Both the position numbers and the translations under genes were made by a program. Positions 23,168 to 35,299 of a stretch of DNA of 64,000 bases are shown here, one piece after another. The notes below the pieces were generated by a model, which saw nothing but the letters and a program-made list of their open reading frames with translations, had not been told where the DNA came from and did not search any database. Where the stretch lies: contig NC_054536.1 of NCBI RefSeq assembly GCF_017654505.1, forward strand, positions 29,277,970-29,341,969. The letters run 5' to 3'. Source of the stretch: Polyodon spathula (Eukaryota; Chordata; Actinopteri; Acipenseriformes; Polyodontidae). Every line of letters starts with the position of its first letter. Position 1 is the first letter of the stretch.

Positions 23168-24635
23168 CAGTCAGCACCGCCTAATCGGAATACTCATGAT
23201 CGGGATGTCTGCTTAAATGGGAGACGGTTCTTCTTAATGTTATTTATACCATTTAATTGGGATGTCACTTTGTTAAATATTTTCAAATGAACAGAGATCG
23301 CTTTTCAGAGCAAGACAGGTCGCGTAGCACAACACAGTGAGTACGTGATTATGCTGTGACTTGCGTAAAATGTGTGAATCACACTGAAATCTTAAAGGAG
23401 CTGAGTCTCCTGAAAGTTGACGTGTCAACATCGTAGGTGCCTCATTTTGTGATAAGATGTGAATTTTATTTAGGAATAAATAAATAAAAATAAGAAAAAC
23501 GTGATGTGATTTCATTATTTTTCTTTTCATTTTGTGTGACTAAGATGTCTCAAATTTCTATTTAGGAATAAATAAATAAAAATAAGAAAAACTAATTTTA
23601 AATGTACATATTTAACTTTTTAATCATAATGTGATGTGATTTCATTGTTTTTCTTTTCATTAAGTAATACAAAAAAGTGTGACTAAGGTCGTCTCAAATG
23701 CCTCTTTTTTAATTTTTTTTTTTTTGTTACTTTTGATAACTTCTCCTGGGGCTAGTCCTTCAGATAAAGCGTGTGCTCGACCGTGCAAATCAAATATATC
23801 TACTAGTGTATTATTTATTTAAAGGTGTTCTTGATTTCAGACTTTTTTGTGTTTTGCGGGATCTTTGCCGTTGTTTTTAATGGGACACGATTCATTTTGA
23901 TTTTACTCGTTAAAATTTTTTAGTTTTTTTTTTTTTTTTTTATAGATTTTGTACATAGTAAGTTTGCAAGTATAATATAATACTTATTTTTGTGGTTTAT
24001 ACTTTTAAAAGTATGGTTTATACTTTTACTGAATAAGAAATCACATAGCCATCTGTTTATAATGTATTTTATGTAAATGAACAGTAAATGGTAGACAATT
24101 CACAGTGATTGACATTCACAAAATAGCCCTTTCAGGGAATAAATGGAAATTATTTCTGCTTAAATGGTGTATGTGCTGCACAGACAATCTACAATATTCA
24201 TTCTGAAAACTATGTTCATTCATATTCTCTTCATACACCTACATGTAATTTTAGCATACCTGAAAATTAAACAAAAATCATTATCAACATACCTTTATCA
24301 AATGCTGTGTTCATTTTAGCACACCATAGTCCTCTACAGTCTTTTAATGAAAAGTGTTTTACATTCCTTTTTTCCAGCCATTTTAGTGCTGGGATGTATT
24401 GAAAGCGTTCACGTTCCTGACACCGTGTCCGTGCCTGTTTATGTCAGTGCACAATGCACATGCTCAGTTAACTGTATACAAAGTGTCACCACTATACAGT
24501 AAAACAGGAGTATACACTCCCAATATTACACTTTAATGCTTTAATGATGCAGCATTGGTAATGGTTTTGGAGTTTGGAATTGAATACACTTAGGTGGAAT
24601 ACACTTAAAGATATACGCTTAAGTGAGGTAGACTG
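23168..24635. mobile_element. Tigger/pogo-like non-autonomous DNA transposon
   Basis: The left end TA|CAGTCAGCACCGCCTAATCG (23166 on) pairs imperfectly with the right end, whose reverse complement is CAGTCTACCTCACTTAAGCG followed by TA at 24636-24637. CAGT-beginning inverted repeats flanked by TA suggest the Tc1/mariner superfamily, pogo/Tigger branch. The 1.5-kb interior has no readable transposase and contains a local duplication. The right end stops 34 bases before a MOCOS exon. The inverted repeats are weak, so the full extent is inferred. Confidence 0.5.
23465..23700. repeat. Imperfect tandem duplication, about 100-130 bp unit
   Basis: TATTTAGGAATAAATAAATA (about 23466 and 23562), ATGTGATTTCATT.TTTTTC (about 23501 and 23632) and GTGTGACTAAG.TGTCTCAAA (about 23535 and 23677) occur twice in the same order. 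The second unit has an insertion of about 35 bases. Confidence 0.8.
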
Positions 24636-24669
24636 TAATGCATTTTCTTTGCCTCCAATTTCGTTTTAG

Positions 24670-24746
24670 GTTTGAAGATGGTACCATTCCCTTCCTAGAT
24701 ATTATAGCCCTTAACCACGGATTCAATGCTTTGGAACGCCTCACAA
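24670..24746 (+). CDS. mocos: Molybdenum cofactor sulfurase, 77-base exon
   Basis: The exon completes the arginine codon split at 9087 and encodes FEDGTIPFLDIIALNHGFNA followed by LERLT. This is the conserved stretch after the PLP-lysine region of the desulfurase domain, close to the FEDGT.xFLD...L..GF segment of known MOCOS proteins. The acceptor is CGTTTTAG|G and the donor A|GTAAGT, leaving phase 1. A Tigger-like element ends 34 bases upstream. The intron before it is 15.6 kb and the one after it 18.8 kb. Confidence 0.95.
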
Positions 24747-24978
24747 GTAAGTAAACAATAGTAATTGGAAGAAATAAGAAATAAAGGACAGTACCACAAA
24801 CACCTTGTGAAGAAGGACCACAGTGCAATTCCGTTTTCTTTCTGAGAAGAAAGACTAGTCACGGGAAATCAGGGGGTCAATAATGTGTTAGCTTTTATGT
24901 TGCAACAGAACAGATAACGTCTTTTAGCTGCATTAAGCACTCAGCTGCTCCTTTATTTTGTCAATATGCATGTAAAAC

Positions 24979-24979
<1 letters not shown>

Positions 24980-25066
<87 letters not shown>

Positions 25067-25085
25067 TAGATAGATAGATAGATAT
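24980..25085. repeat. Compound (TA)n(GA)n(GATA)n microsatellite
   Basis: About 45 bases of TA, then about 37 of GA, then six GATA units, uninterrupted. Confidence 0.97.
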
Positions 25086-25867
25086 AATATTATTATTATT
25101 ATTTTTGTTTTATTTTATTTTTTTCATTCTTAGCCCTCAAATAAGCAGTTTGGACAGTTTTCAAAACATTTTCTGCCTTATTTTGTAAAATGCACACTTT
25201 TTTATTGTTATTAAGAAAAACAGAAATATATTATTCAGGACTTAAATAACAATTTGTTTAGAATTATAGCATTATAACAATATAAGTAACAAAATAACAT
25301 ACTTTTTTCAATGACAGCATTATAGAAGTATAAATAGCATATCGCAGCATTATTACAACAGTGCAACAAAAAGTCTTATCACTTTTTTGAAATTCTTTTT
25401 TGTGCTAGATTTCAAAGCAGACGCCCATCAAACTCTCATCAATGCGAACATCTTTATCTAGTACATCTACATCCAAAAACATGCGTCGCAAATTTTCAAT
25501 TATGTCATACAAGATGCTTGATGTGGTAAACTTAGTTTCTATCTAGCACCGTTTCAGGTACTGGTTTGTATCGCTGTTATATGCATTATTATCTGTGAAG
25601 TGTACTTCATCAGCAAAATAAATTCCTTACAACCCTTTGTAACATCAATAAAGAAATAAATACCTTCATCTCATTCTCTGTAGCTAGCTGGCATCCATTT
25701 AGTCTGCTTAATTATTTACTGGAGCACATCGAAAAGACATTAAACTTTGCAGATAAGCATATAACCCCCTGCACGCTATTCTCACGGGAGTGACACATTT
25801 GGACTCACTTGCACTCCATGCGGAAATCGCAGGATAAGCAACTGGGTGTTTAAATAAATAAAACTGG

Positions 25868-26100
25868 GGTGCCTTGTGGCTCATCTGATAAAAGCACTAC
25901 TATATGGACAGTGAGAAATTTAGTCCAGAGCGTGCTAGTTCGAATCCTGGTTGAGACCAGTTACCGATCCTGTACACTCGTGGGTACAGAGGAAAAGAAG
26001 CAATTAGGGTGACATAGGAACCAGAGGTCACCCATAGCTCTTCAGTCCTCCTCAGTCAGTAGTGGGTTTCTGCAGTGAAGTGGGATACTTTTTTAAATTG
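25868..26100 (+). repeat. tRNA-derived SINE
   Basis: The head contains an A box (TGGCTCATCTGATAAAAGC, about 25878) and a B box (GTTCGAATCCTGG, about 25939) at tRNA-like spacing. A roughly 140-base body follows, ending TTTTTTAAATTGGAGAGAAAA. The body-end AATTGGA resembles that of the SINEs at 28709-29148 and 50363-51680, suggesting related families. The extra bases between the two boxes make it a SINE and not a functional tRNA gene. Confidence 0.8.
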
Positions 26101-28269
26101 GAGAGAAAATGTAATTGAAAGAATAGATTGTTTTTTGATAACACCTACTTATTTGTTCAGTGACTTTATAAAAGGAGGTTTCAAGGACAGATTTAGCAGA
26201 CTCTTAAATGCAAGATATCCAAGTAAAATCACTTGTAATGGTTTATTTCAGTTCTCCACCTTAGCAGATGCTGATTTTGTACAGGAATAAGTACCATTGC
26301 CTCCTGGTAGCCTGAGAGATAAATGTACCAGACATATTAGTTTCCAGCAGCAATTATACTTCACTGAATGTAAAATTGTTTGTTTCAACTTTGCAGAAAC
26401 ACTGTACCAGTTGATTGCATGTATGTAAATGGTTACGATGATCAGGGTAGGGTTAGACTAGACAAGTGTGGGTCTACTGGGTTGTACTCAATAGATCTAA
26501 ACCGTGGCAGAGCTTAATTCCACTCCTTTTTTCATGCTGTAAAATAAATATTCTAAATAAACTCATTTGAACTGCTGTTAGATGTAACTGAGGAATCATT
26601 TTTGAATGATTTCAGTCATGGCAGCATTAACATCTGACTCCTGTTTACAGCAATTTAATATTTTAAAATTACTGATTTAATTTGAATTTCCCTAATTAAA
26701 TAAGATTGGTTTCTTTTAGCCAAGTAATAGGGAAGACACAAGGTAGAGACTTGATTCTGTTTAGCATGTGACGCTGGCCTTAGACAGCAAGTTTAGCATG
26801 TGACTGTGGCAAATAGAAAGTGCGTGAGATGCAGAAGAGTATTAAATGTGAAAAATACAAACTGAAAGTAAATTCATCAGGAACAACTCAAAACAGCTAC
26901 AAATGTAGCTTTATTTTATAATGGTCAAGACATTAAATATGGCTACAGTTTTACACAGAGGAGAAAAATAACTACAAAATATGGACACTGGAATGTCAAA
27001 AATATATATGGTGGGTTTTTTAACAGTTTTTCTCCCTTGGGTAGCAAACTTTTCTCTCTGATGGCATATTTCATGAGAGAAAAAACAGCTGCAGCATTAT
27101 TTTCCTCAAGTTACAACAACAAATAGCATTTTAAAAATATGCTATTAAAAACATAACCTTGCCCCCAGCAGCACAGGACAAGCTTGTGGATTTATCATGC
27201 AATAATACCCTAAGGCTCACTTTTCCAAAACAATTAATTTTTGATTTTTGGTCATCTCTGCACATGGAATACTCTGAACTAGTATGTAAAGCCATTAAAA
27301 TGCTTGTGGCTTGCATCGACATGCCTTTTGCATCTGGTTGCAATCAAAAGCAAATACCTTAACCGTCTCAATGTTGAAGAGGATCTGTAAAACGTGTATT
27401 ACCAGTATTGACAGCCTCATCTGAAAAGCAGGTGTGGATTTTAATGTGTTTTGCTTTTTTGAAGCTGAAAATGTGTAGATTATTAAATTAGTCTTTGATT
27501 CCCAGTGCAGCTTTTAAAGTGTGTGATTTAAATGTTTTGAAATGATACATTTGTTTAAAAATATAGCTGTGCATATTTATTAAAAATTTGGGGTCTCAAG
27601 TTGTTTACATACAAAAAAAGGGGTTCTCAGACTGAAAAAGTTTGCGAACACCTGTCTTAAGCTAATATGAATCCTTAATGGACTTATTGAAAGCTTTCAA
27701 AATAACACTGGTATATTCTGGTTGTTTTTTCAAGTGGACGACCTAAAAAAGAGGTCATTCAGCAAGTAAATTAATCAAGCAACCATTTTTTACCCGGTTA
27801 AATATATTTAATGCATTAGTTGTATGTATATCTTCATTCTAGACAAAGTGTTAACACAAAGACTGCTCAGCTGTAAGTCATTTTCCTTGGTGCTGTATTC
27901 TAATGATATTAATTAACAGCATCCAGGTATTGTTTCACGTCTAGTTGTTGTATCTTGCTGTGTGAATGGATAATCATGTATTCTGATTTCCCTTTTTATT
28001 TACTTTCTTATAATATCATAAAACAATTCTGATGTAAAAAAATAAGAAGTCAACAAATGTTCAGGTAATTTGTTTATTAGTGTTACTATAGTGGTATAAC
28101 TCATAATGCTGATTTACAGTTGTGAGAGGGAGGGGTAAGTGACAGAATAACTGTCTCTGTCACCACTTGGTTGGTGCGTCACCTCGTGACTTACAACACA
28201 CATAGAAAGTGATGAATTAGAGTACCTCACACACTGAACTGCCTTATTGCACTTTGGGGCCCTGCTTGT
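26101..28269 (+). other. mocos: MOCOS intron, no feature recognised
   Basis: AT-rich sequence without recognisable coding exons or transposon proteins on either strand. Confidence 0.45.
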
Positions 28270-28660
28270 AAATAGTGTTTTGTGGTGTTTTAGTGGTGGT
28301 TGGCAGGCAGGGATGGGGTTAATTCCTGCCCCTGCCAAAAACATGTGAGAATGTGGCTGCTCCTAATAAATAATTGGTGCTAATTGGGAGCAGCCACAAT
28401 GGAGGGACTCCATATTGGTTTATATGTATAGAGATCAGTGAAGGCGAATGCCCAGCCTGACATTAGTGTTTTTGCTGTTTATTTTGGCCCTTGTACCCTT
28501 TTGTTTCTGTTTGGTTTGGGTTATTTTTGTGTAAACATTTTATTTTGTTTAGTTGTAAATTTAAACTCGCGCATCGGCGCTTAAACTGCAGCTTCTCTGT
28601 GTCTGAGTCTCTTACCCTGCCAGTAACATCTGAGCCCACAGCACAATCCTGGCACATGCT
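28270..28660 (+). mobile_element. Probable solo LTR fragment
   Basis: GTTGGCAGGCAGGGATGGGGTTAATTCC..CCTGCCAAAAACATGTG..AATGTGGCTGCTCC parallels the LTR at 48911-49458 (GGTTGGCAGGGAGG, GTCAAAACACGTGGGAATG), followed by a Pyr/T-rich region and CTCTGTGTCTGAGTCTC. The two are diverged members of one LTR family. The exact ends and target duplication are not seen. Confidence 0.5.
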
Positions 28661-28708
28661 TATAAAATGGGTTAACTAACTAAATAGAAAAAAAAATGTT
28701 AAAACCTT

Positions 28709-29148
28709 TTTTTTTTTTTTTTTTTAGTCGTCGCCAATGGTTTTTTTACCCAGGTTTATCCTCAATTTGGATTGTCCAATTATTATTTGTATCCCGTTTC
28801 ACGGCTTCAACCCCCTGGTGACTCTGGGAACGGAGGCTGAAATGCACATCGTCCGAAACGTGTTCCTGCCAATCCAGTGAAGCCACCAGGCCTATAGTGC
28901 CGGAGGAGAACACAAATCTGAATGGCTCCACTGCAGACCCGCAGGCTCCCTATCAGCCACAGGGGTCGCTGGTGCGCAGTGAACCGTGGATTGCCCTGCC
29001 GACCTAAGCCCTCCCTACCCTGGTGGCGCTCTGACAATTGTGCGCCGCCCCTTAAGAACCCCAGGTCACAGTCGGCAATGTCATAGCCTGGATTCAAACT
29101 TGCTATCTCCGGGCTCTAGGGTGCATCCTGCACTTCACGCGGAGTGCA
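28709..29148 (-). repeat. tRNA-derived SINE, minus strand
   Basis: In reverse complement, the 5' end at about 29148 is a tRNA-like head with a B box AGTTTGAATCC. A GC-richer body of about 350 bases follows, then a TAATTGGACAATCC tail region, and the element ends in a poly-A (the poly-T at 28708-28726). GC content is clearly above the surrounding intron. Small open frames across it are meaningless. Confidence 0.8.
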
Positions 29149-29330
29149 TTTTATTCCAATGAATCGGGTGTCAGTGAGTGTCAGTGAAGAGTATTTACCA
29201 TCAACATCAAGTGACAGTGAAGACGCTGTACCAAGCTCTGCATTGCTCCATGCTTCAAGGAGTATCATACGCTGAAGCATTAGACACTCTCATTCCCTCC
29301 GCCCCCCACAACCTGTTTACACGGATATGA
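29149..29330 (+). other. Acidic/Ser-rich short open segment, possible transposase N-terminus relic
   Basis: One + frame at about 29155-29273 reads NESGVSVSVSEEYLPSTSSD and then SEDAVPSSALLHAS before a stop. The composition is like the acidic N-termini of piggyBac or hAT transposases, but no catalytic domain follows, so the assignment is weak. Confidence 0.25.
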
Positions 29331-29689
29331 TTTATTCGTGTGTCTCTCTCACTCGCTCTCTCTCTAGTTCAACCTCTTTTTTTTTTGTGAGGATGTGTTG
29401 TTGTGGTGTTTATTGTTTATTGCCTACATGTTATTTTTTAGTCAAAATCTTTCCTTATCACTACATAAAAATATATATATTTATTGGTTGGTTTTATTTA
29501 TTCACGGTAAAAATGATTTGTCTGTATTTCATCAGTATTCATTACATACATACAAACATATAGCTTTCAGCTGGTTTGTATGCTGGGAGATTACTGAGCA
29601 ATCTCATGTTTTCACAACTGCACAGGGCTTGGTTTCAAATATTGCATTTATGCAGAGTTTTGCTGTACTTGTATCTGTGTAGGACTGTG

Positions 29690-30160
29690 GCAGGAAATGG
29701 CGTTGTGGTGACTCAGACCAGAAGTAAGCACACACAGGTCAGGGAGCTGCAGTTCCAACAAAAAGACACAGAGTGCACCGTTTTTATTTTAAATACAAAA
29801 ATAAATAAAATGTTTAAACAAAAATAAACACTTGCTCACAGAGCACAGAAAATAAATAATTAAACAAAAATAATCACGAACGCCAATAATGAATTAAGGT
29901 CCGGCTAGGCAGTAGCCTTCACGGATCCTTTATCTGCTGTTTAAATAAATTCTCCTTGCTCGCTGGTGGCCAAGCTCAGGCCATGCACTGTCTCCACTAC
30001 AGAGCATCATGTTGTTAAAAGGCTGTACTGAGCCCTCACTATACTATTCGGGGATTGGTAACCGATCCCATTAAACTCGTTCTACTTCCACATACATACA
30101 ACAATAAGTCCTGGTTCACGTGCCTGGTGATCTCAGTCCTGGCGATCCCGGATATACACA
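29690..30160 (-). mobile_element. Possible LTR fragment, minus strand
   Basis: The segment begins near TGTGGCAGGAAATGG (about 29684). It has moderate GC, several ATAAATAAA runs (polyadenylation-like only if read on +) and repeated TGCTC/CACTCC blocks, resembling the antisense of an LTR. No PBS, integrase, or matched ends are visible. It abuts the end of the hAT transposase relic. Confidence 0.3.
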
Positions 30161-30169
30161 CGGCCATCC

Positions 30170-31760
30170 CAGTTCTGATGATCCCGAGTCACACACACAC
30201 AGTGACTTGTTGCTGTTTTCTCGCTCTCACGGTTCAGACTGGGAAAATCTGGCTTGTAATTAGAAAGCGCAACCTTGATGGAGCCATTCAGATGCTCGTC
30301 ACTCAGGCGAGTTTGAAATATTGATTTGATAAAGTTCATGTCAGAAAAGGTAGATTCACATAGTGGAACCAAACAAGGATGCCATTGCTGCTGTGCAGAT
30401 ATTTCTGTACTTGTCCTTGTCTACTAAAGTCCAGATGTCAGACACTGGGCATCTTGCTTTCAACTGAATGTCGTTTTGAAGATTAACCCTTTGCAGTCAG
30501 TTTATTCAGCGCTTGTGAGGCGCATCAGGTCCAATTTGTTTTCACATGCGCTGTTTATTTCAATATATTTTTAAGAAAACAGGTTTAAAAGGCACTGAAT
30601 TGCAAAAGGACACTCAATTCTGCATCTCCAGCCAAGCCCCACTCCTTGTTTACTGTACTTTTCACATACCTCTTTATAGACTTGCATACTGATAAATCCG
30701 CTCCTGATCACTAGTTTTACCACCAAACTCCTCAATAATGTGATCCAAGTCATTATTTTATTACTGTAACATCTCAAAAAGCACTGCAAATGTCTGTGAT
30801 ATTCTTTGAGCGCTGGATGCAGAAGCAGCTGTTTCCTTTGTTTATGTCCGTGTTATCTCTGTAGTGCACGGGGCTATGAGGTACGCCCTTTTTGGCTTCA
30901 TTCGGCTCATAACGGTCTCACTCAGCCATTGAAAGGTTTTCTCTGCTTTTTTCCGGAGAAAAAACAACCGCAGACCTGTGCTTTACGTCTTTTTGACTGG
31001 AAATGGAAAATTGTAATGTCGGACCTGGTCGGACATAGGACCGCAGAGTGTTAAGATCTCCATTTCCAGTTCAACACAATCCAGATTAAGCAATGACCCC
31101 ACTTGTTCAGCAATGTCACTTACATTCCCATCCATAAAATGATTTGAAGTAAACATTACACAAGGTTCCAGATGCTGAAAATCATGAAATCCGTCGTTAA
31201 ATTCTTGCCTAAGTCTAGTCAAAAGATTGAGGTATTTACTGGTGTCCAAAAGTTCTGCACCAGTGTCATTTCCCTCTAATGTTTCTTGCACAACCGAAAA
31301 ATGCTGCATTCTTTTCTTCTGCAGCTGTTGCTCCCAATAATGCACTAATCATGTCTGCAATTGTTGTTTGTTTTCCTTGCAATTCAGTTCAGGCTATTTC
31401 ATTTCTCTGTGACGTCAGTTAAAAATGCCAAGTCAAGCATCCACACACTGTCAGACAACTGTACACAACTTTTGTTTATTGACTCCAAGAAAGTTGTAGT
31501 TTCTCACACAAGAGAAAGAAATCGACGCACCCTCTGTTAAGCCACCTTATCAAACAGTGAAGCAAAAGATTACCAATCTTCATTGAATAGTATTTTAAAC
31601 TGACGGTGTTGTAGGCTCTAGTTCGAATTGAGTTAACTGTTTTTACAACAGGAGTCGTAGTGTGGTCAAATCCCATTGCTTTGCCGCAAAGTGGCTGTTG
31701 TTGTAAAATACAGTGTCAGCTGAGTAAACGGTGGAGATCGGGGTCTGTCTTGCAGCATGC
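30170..31760 (-). pseudogene. hAT transposase relic (ZBED/GTF2IRD2-like), interrupted by a MITE
   Basis: On the minus strand, broken frames read KAMGFDHTTTPVVKTVNSIR, then RGCVDFFLLCEKL near 31520, then KYLNLLTRLRQEFNDGFHDF, QHLEPCVMFTSNHFMDGNVS and DCVELEMEIL (31260-31055). The protein stops at the edge of the TTAA-flanked MITE (30487-31050) and resumes at 30482 with LQNDIQLK-like residues, PVSDIWTLVDKDKYRNIC, LCESTFSDMNFIKSIFQTRL and SDEHLNGSIKVALSNYKPDF. The last part is the hAT C-terminal dimerisation domain. The order matches domesticated relatives such as ZBED5/SCAND3/GTF2IRD2. Frameshifts and stops make it inactive even without the MITE. Confidence 0.85.
30487..31050 (+). mobile_element. 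piggyBac-type MITE (copy 2) with TTAA target duplications
   Basis: Exact TTAA copies at 30483-30486 and 31051-31054 flank a 564-bp element with ends CCCTTTGCAGTC and, in reverse complement, CACTCTGCGGTC. TTAA duplication with CC-starting repeats is the hallmark of piggyBac insertion. The site lies in the middle of a hAT transposase reading frame that continues on both sides, which independently confirms both borders. The interior has no full transposase. Confidence 0.92.
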
Positions 31761-32376
31761 TAAGAAGCCCTCGTGACTAGGCACGCAGGCAGGACTTTCA
31801 ACTTTGGATGCAAAGCTGCTTAGATGCTCCCCCCGCACCAACACGCACGCGCACACACACACAAAGTAAAAGCTGTTCATCTGTGGTGTCTATCAGCATA
31901 TGAAATTCAATAGAAACCATACAATTACAAGTAAACTATTCTTCAAAACAATTACACAACTAGTTAGAATTGCTTTATTTAAAACATCTAAACAGGGTGT
32001 TTTACAACAGTTAGCATTGGTACATAAGTAATGATGTATTACAGTGATCACCACATGGGTCGAAATCGTTTAGCACTTGCTGCACATCAGTTGGAACATC
32101 TTGATGCAAGTGCATGAGTGGCAAACCCATAAACCGACTTTTTCCCAATGCTATTCCGCAGTTTTCAGTCTTCGAATTGCACTAAATTATCTTTTTAGCC
32201 ATAGCAACACTTACTGGCATTGTGGCCAAAGCACAAAAAGAAGTGTTGATATTAGGGTAGAAATCGGCATTCAAACTAGAATGCTGTTCGGCTTGTTTTT
32301 CTCTGTGACAGCTATCCACTTTGCCTTCCATCTCTGCAGCTCTGCTTTACAGCTTTCTAAATGAAACAAAACGTAA

Positions 32377-32737
32377 CCGTTTGCAGTCCTATGCCGGACA
32401 AGGTCCGACATTAAAATGGTTCCTTTATGGTCCGATGTTGGACCCTGACCAACATCTTCAAAAAGGCATCAATCACAGGTCTCTATTTGTTTTTTTCTCC
32501 GGAAAAAGCAGAGAAAAGCTTTCAATCGCCAAGAGAAGCCAGAAAAAAAAATGGAGGCAGATCTGAGCAATACGCATAGTCCATTCACCACAGACATAAC
32601 ACGGACATAAACAAACAAGATAACTTCTTCTGGATCCAGATGTTATAGTAATAAAATAATGACTTGGATAGCATTATTGAGGAGTTTGGTGATAAATCGA
32701 GTGATCAAGAGATGATTTATCAGTATGCACGACTTTT
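32377..32737 (-). mobile_element. piggyBac-type MITE (copy 3), one end lost
   Basis: It begins (GTAA)CCGTTTGCAGTCCTATGCCGG, then AAGGTCCGACATTAAA, then TTTTTCTCCGGAAAAAGCAG, and ends within TGAGGAGTTTGGTGATAAAT and TTTATCAGTATGCACGAC. These blocks match copy 2 read on the opposite strand. After about 32737 the similarity stops at a poly-T, so the far terminus is missing. The flanking TTAA has mutated to GTAA. Confidence 0.75.
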
Positions 32738-33556
32738 TTTTTTTTGCTATTTTAGTCAGATGACAGTAAAAAGAAAACAGTGAATTGTTACGATCTGCAA
32801 TAATTACAACCAATGTTTAACTTTTAAATTACGATTATGTCCAGATTTTTCAATCTAGAAATCTGGTAACTCTATGCCGACTTCTTCAGACAGACAATAT
32901 CGACTGTGCCACGTTTCAGTTTATACTACCCAGACATTTTTTTGTTTTGTTTTTTTTTTTTTTTCCCAATTTCAGATATAAGGTGACTTTTAACTGGATA
33001 ATTTATTAAACATACTATTTTCTTTAAATTCATTGGCTCTTATTTCTTTTTCAGTGATCTGACTGGCCAAATTAATAAGTGTAATAATAATTCAAATTAC
33101 AACACATACTATATTCAATTTAGTATGTTTACTAAATATTTGAAACGTGTATGCGTTTTTGACCTGAATGGCCTTCCATGTTCCTCTATAAGAACTCCCT
33201 GTCATTAGTTTGGACCGGTTTACCGTATCCCTTTAAAATCTACACTGATAACCAAGTTGTATTGTTCACAAGTCAGACACTTTCAGCGGCTGCCCTGCAA
33301 CACTGATGTGTCTGTTCCTTCAGGTGAGGATTAAACTGCTTATGCTGAGCTCAGCTAGATTCCAACCATAATATGTCTGACTGTAGACAGTTCTATTTCT
33401 AAATTTACAAGCATCCAGTGAATCTAAAGTGGAAAAGTACCTTTCTTATTTTAGAAAGCCATAAATAACTGCAGCCAATGAGAGTGTGAAACATTTTTTT
33501 TTTTTTTAACAACCTCAGGTGTTTTTTTGTGTTGTTTTTTTTTTTCATTTCATTAA

Positions 33557-33559
<3 letters not shown>

Positions 33560-33613
<54 letters not shown>
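33560..33613. repeat. (TA)n microsatellite
   Basis: About 27 uninterrupted TA units. Confidence 0.97.
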
Positions 33614-33616
<3 letters not shown>

Positions 33617-35299
33617 TAGGGATTTAACTTTTTAGATATGCCTCCTCTTGTGTTTGATGCTTTCTGATGCATCAAGTTGGCAGAAGTATAAGGCTGTTTA
33701 AATAATGGTGCGTTAATCTCCAGTTGTGCTTCACCTCGTATAATCCTTAGCTTTTAAATCTGACAGAAGTTCTTCATTTGCATGTTGGCATATATACATA
33801 ATGCCCACTAAGTGTTACTGTGGACTAAACAGTTTTAATCAAGGATGGTAGAAATTCCTTAACTCTGCAGCTCTGACACATCTGGCAAAATTATTAGTGA
33901 AGCCTTTTTCCACACCTTATTCATTCTTTAAGAAATAAGAACTGGAAAAAGCAGCTGCTGCATACCCCAACATCTACACCTTTGAGATGAGGTTTGCGTT
34001 ATCAAGCTGAAAACAAAACATACGGGCATATCTGGTGTAATAAGCTTGTAAATGAACAGTTATTTATTTAAGCTTAGTTTCCTGTATAATTTATTTGAAT
34101 ATACTGTAGTTCCTCTGAGATGGACTATTTCAAGGGAAATTAAGAATTGTTTGTTCAAATTAGGCTAGGCAATTTAGCAATGCAAGAAATTAGGCTTGTA
34201 ATGGAATTTAGCCAGAGCAACATGGTTAAGAATGCTCTTCAAGAGAGCTACCATGGGGTATTAATTACCGTCAGAGTAGCCAGATCCTTATTTCATTGCC
34301 TTCTCAGAGAGACACATCTCTCCTAACACCATGCTGGGGCATTGGTTTCCAAGTTGTTTTCCCTGTCGGTTTAATGGAGAGTTCCTTGCAGCTAGAGAGA
34401 CTAAAGTTGTAGTCAGACACAGACCAATATCCTATACGCTTAAGTGTATTCCAGAAGGACATCCAGCAAGTGGTGCTGAAACTGCCCAAGCAGTGTTCTG
34501 TAGACTTCTGACAAGTATTTGATAAATTCTTAATGCCGTCCCACCACTACAACACACTTTCCTACCAGGAGGAAAGATGATCGACAATGGTCTCTGCTTG
34601 TGCTGTCAAACTAAACATATCTTTTCACCAATCGAACCCTGAACTCGTGGGGCACCTGAACAATAAGCCAAAGAGTTATGAGGTGCATTAACTCCCAACA
34701 ATTTTCCTCCCCAATCCATGGTAGCTCAAAGTAGAAACAACACAGCCAGGATTCGAACAACGGAGCTTCAGATGGTATGACTCGGCTTGCACTTCCTTAA
34801 CTATGTACAGAAAATCTGTGATCAGCACCACTACTGTATCCATAACCTAAATGTGTATGCCAGCCACTATCAAAATCATACATACATACATCCCCACTGA
34901 ATACAGACCTATGCAGTAATATACAATGCATAGAGATAATAAATCACATATTACAGGACGACAAAGAGAATTCAGTTCATCATTCATCTCCAGATACCGT
35001 TTGAACAATCCATAATTCAACTTGCATTTGTCAGCTGGATATGTGAAATGTGCTTATTGTGTGTTTTTACTTCAAAGAACCAAAAGCACTGATATATAAT
35101 AAAATAATCAGTTTTCGATACTTCTTAAGTCTTGCAGCCATAACAGAAACAAATGATCTGATCTATTGCTGTGTTGAAGACTTCCAAGGAAAATGCCTGC
35201 TCTGCAGGCTGTGGGAGTTGATGGCTTCATAATGGACATTCACTCATGTCCTATAATACTGCAGGATTTAGGCACTGTGTTTCTAGAAAATGTCGAGTG
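33614..35299 (+). other. mocos: MOCOS intron, mostly unrecognised
   Basis: No coding exon is seen. A segment at about 34640-34800 contains CCAGGATTCGAACAACGGAG, the reverse complement of a B-box-like motif, and may be a badly decayed minus-strand SINE. Confidence 0.4.

Noticed and set aside
24247..24635. Tigger transposase coding remnant
   Set aside because: No DDE or HTH motif could be read in any frame. Only terminal repeats support the element.
25868..25960. Functional tRNA gene
   Set aside because: A and B boxes are present, but the cloverleaf cannot form properly and a SINE body and tail follow.
34640..34800. Minus-strand SINE
   Set aside because: Only a B-box-like motif is visible. 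No head, body, or tail could be aligned with the other SINEs.
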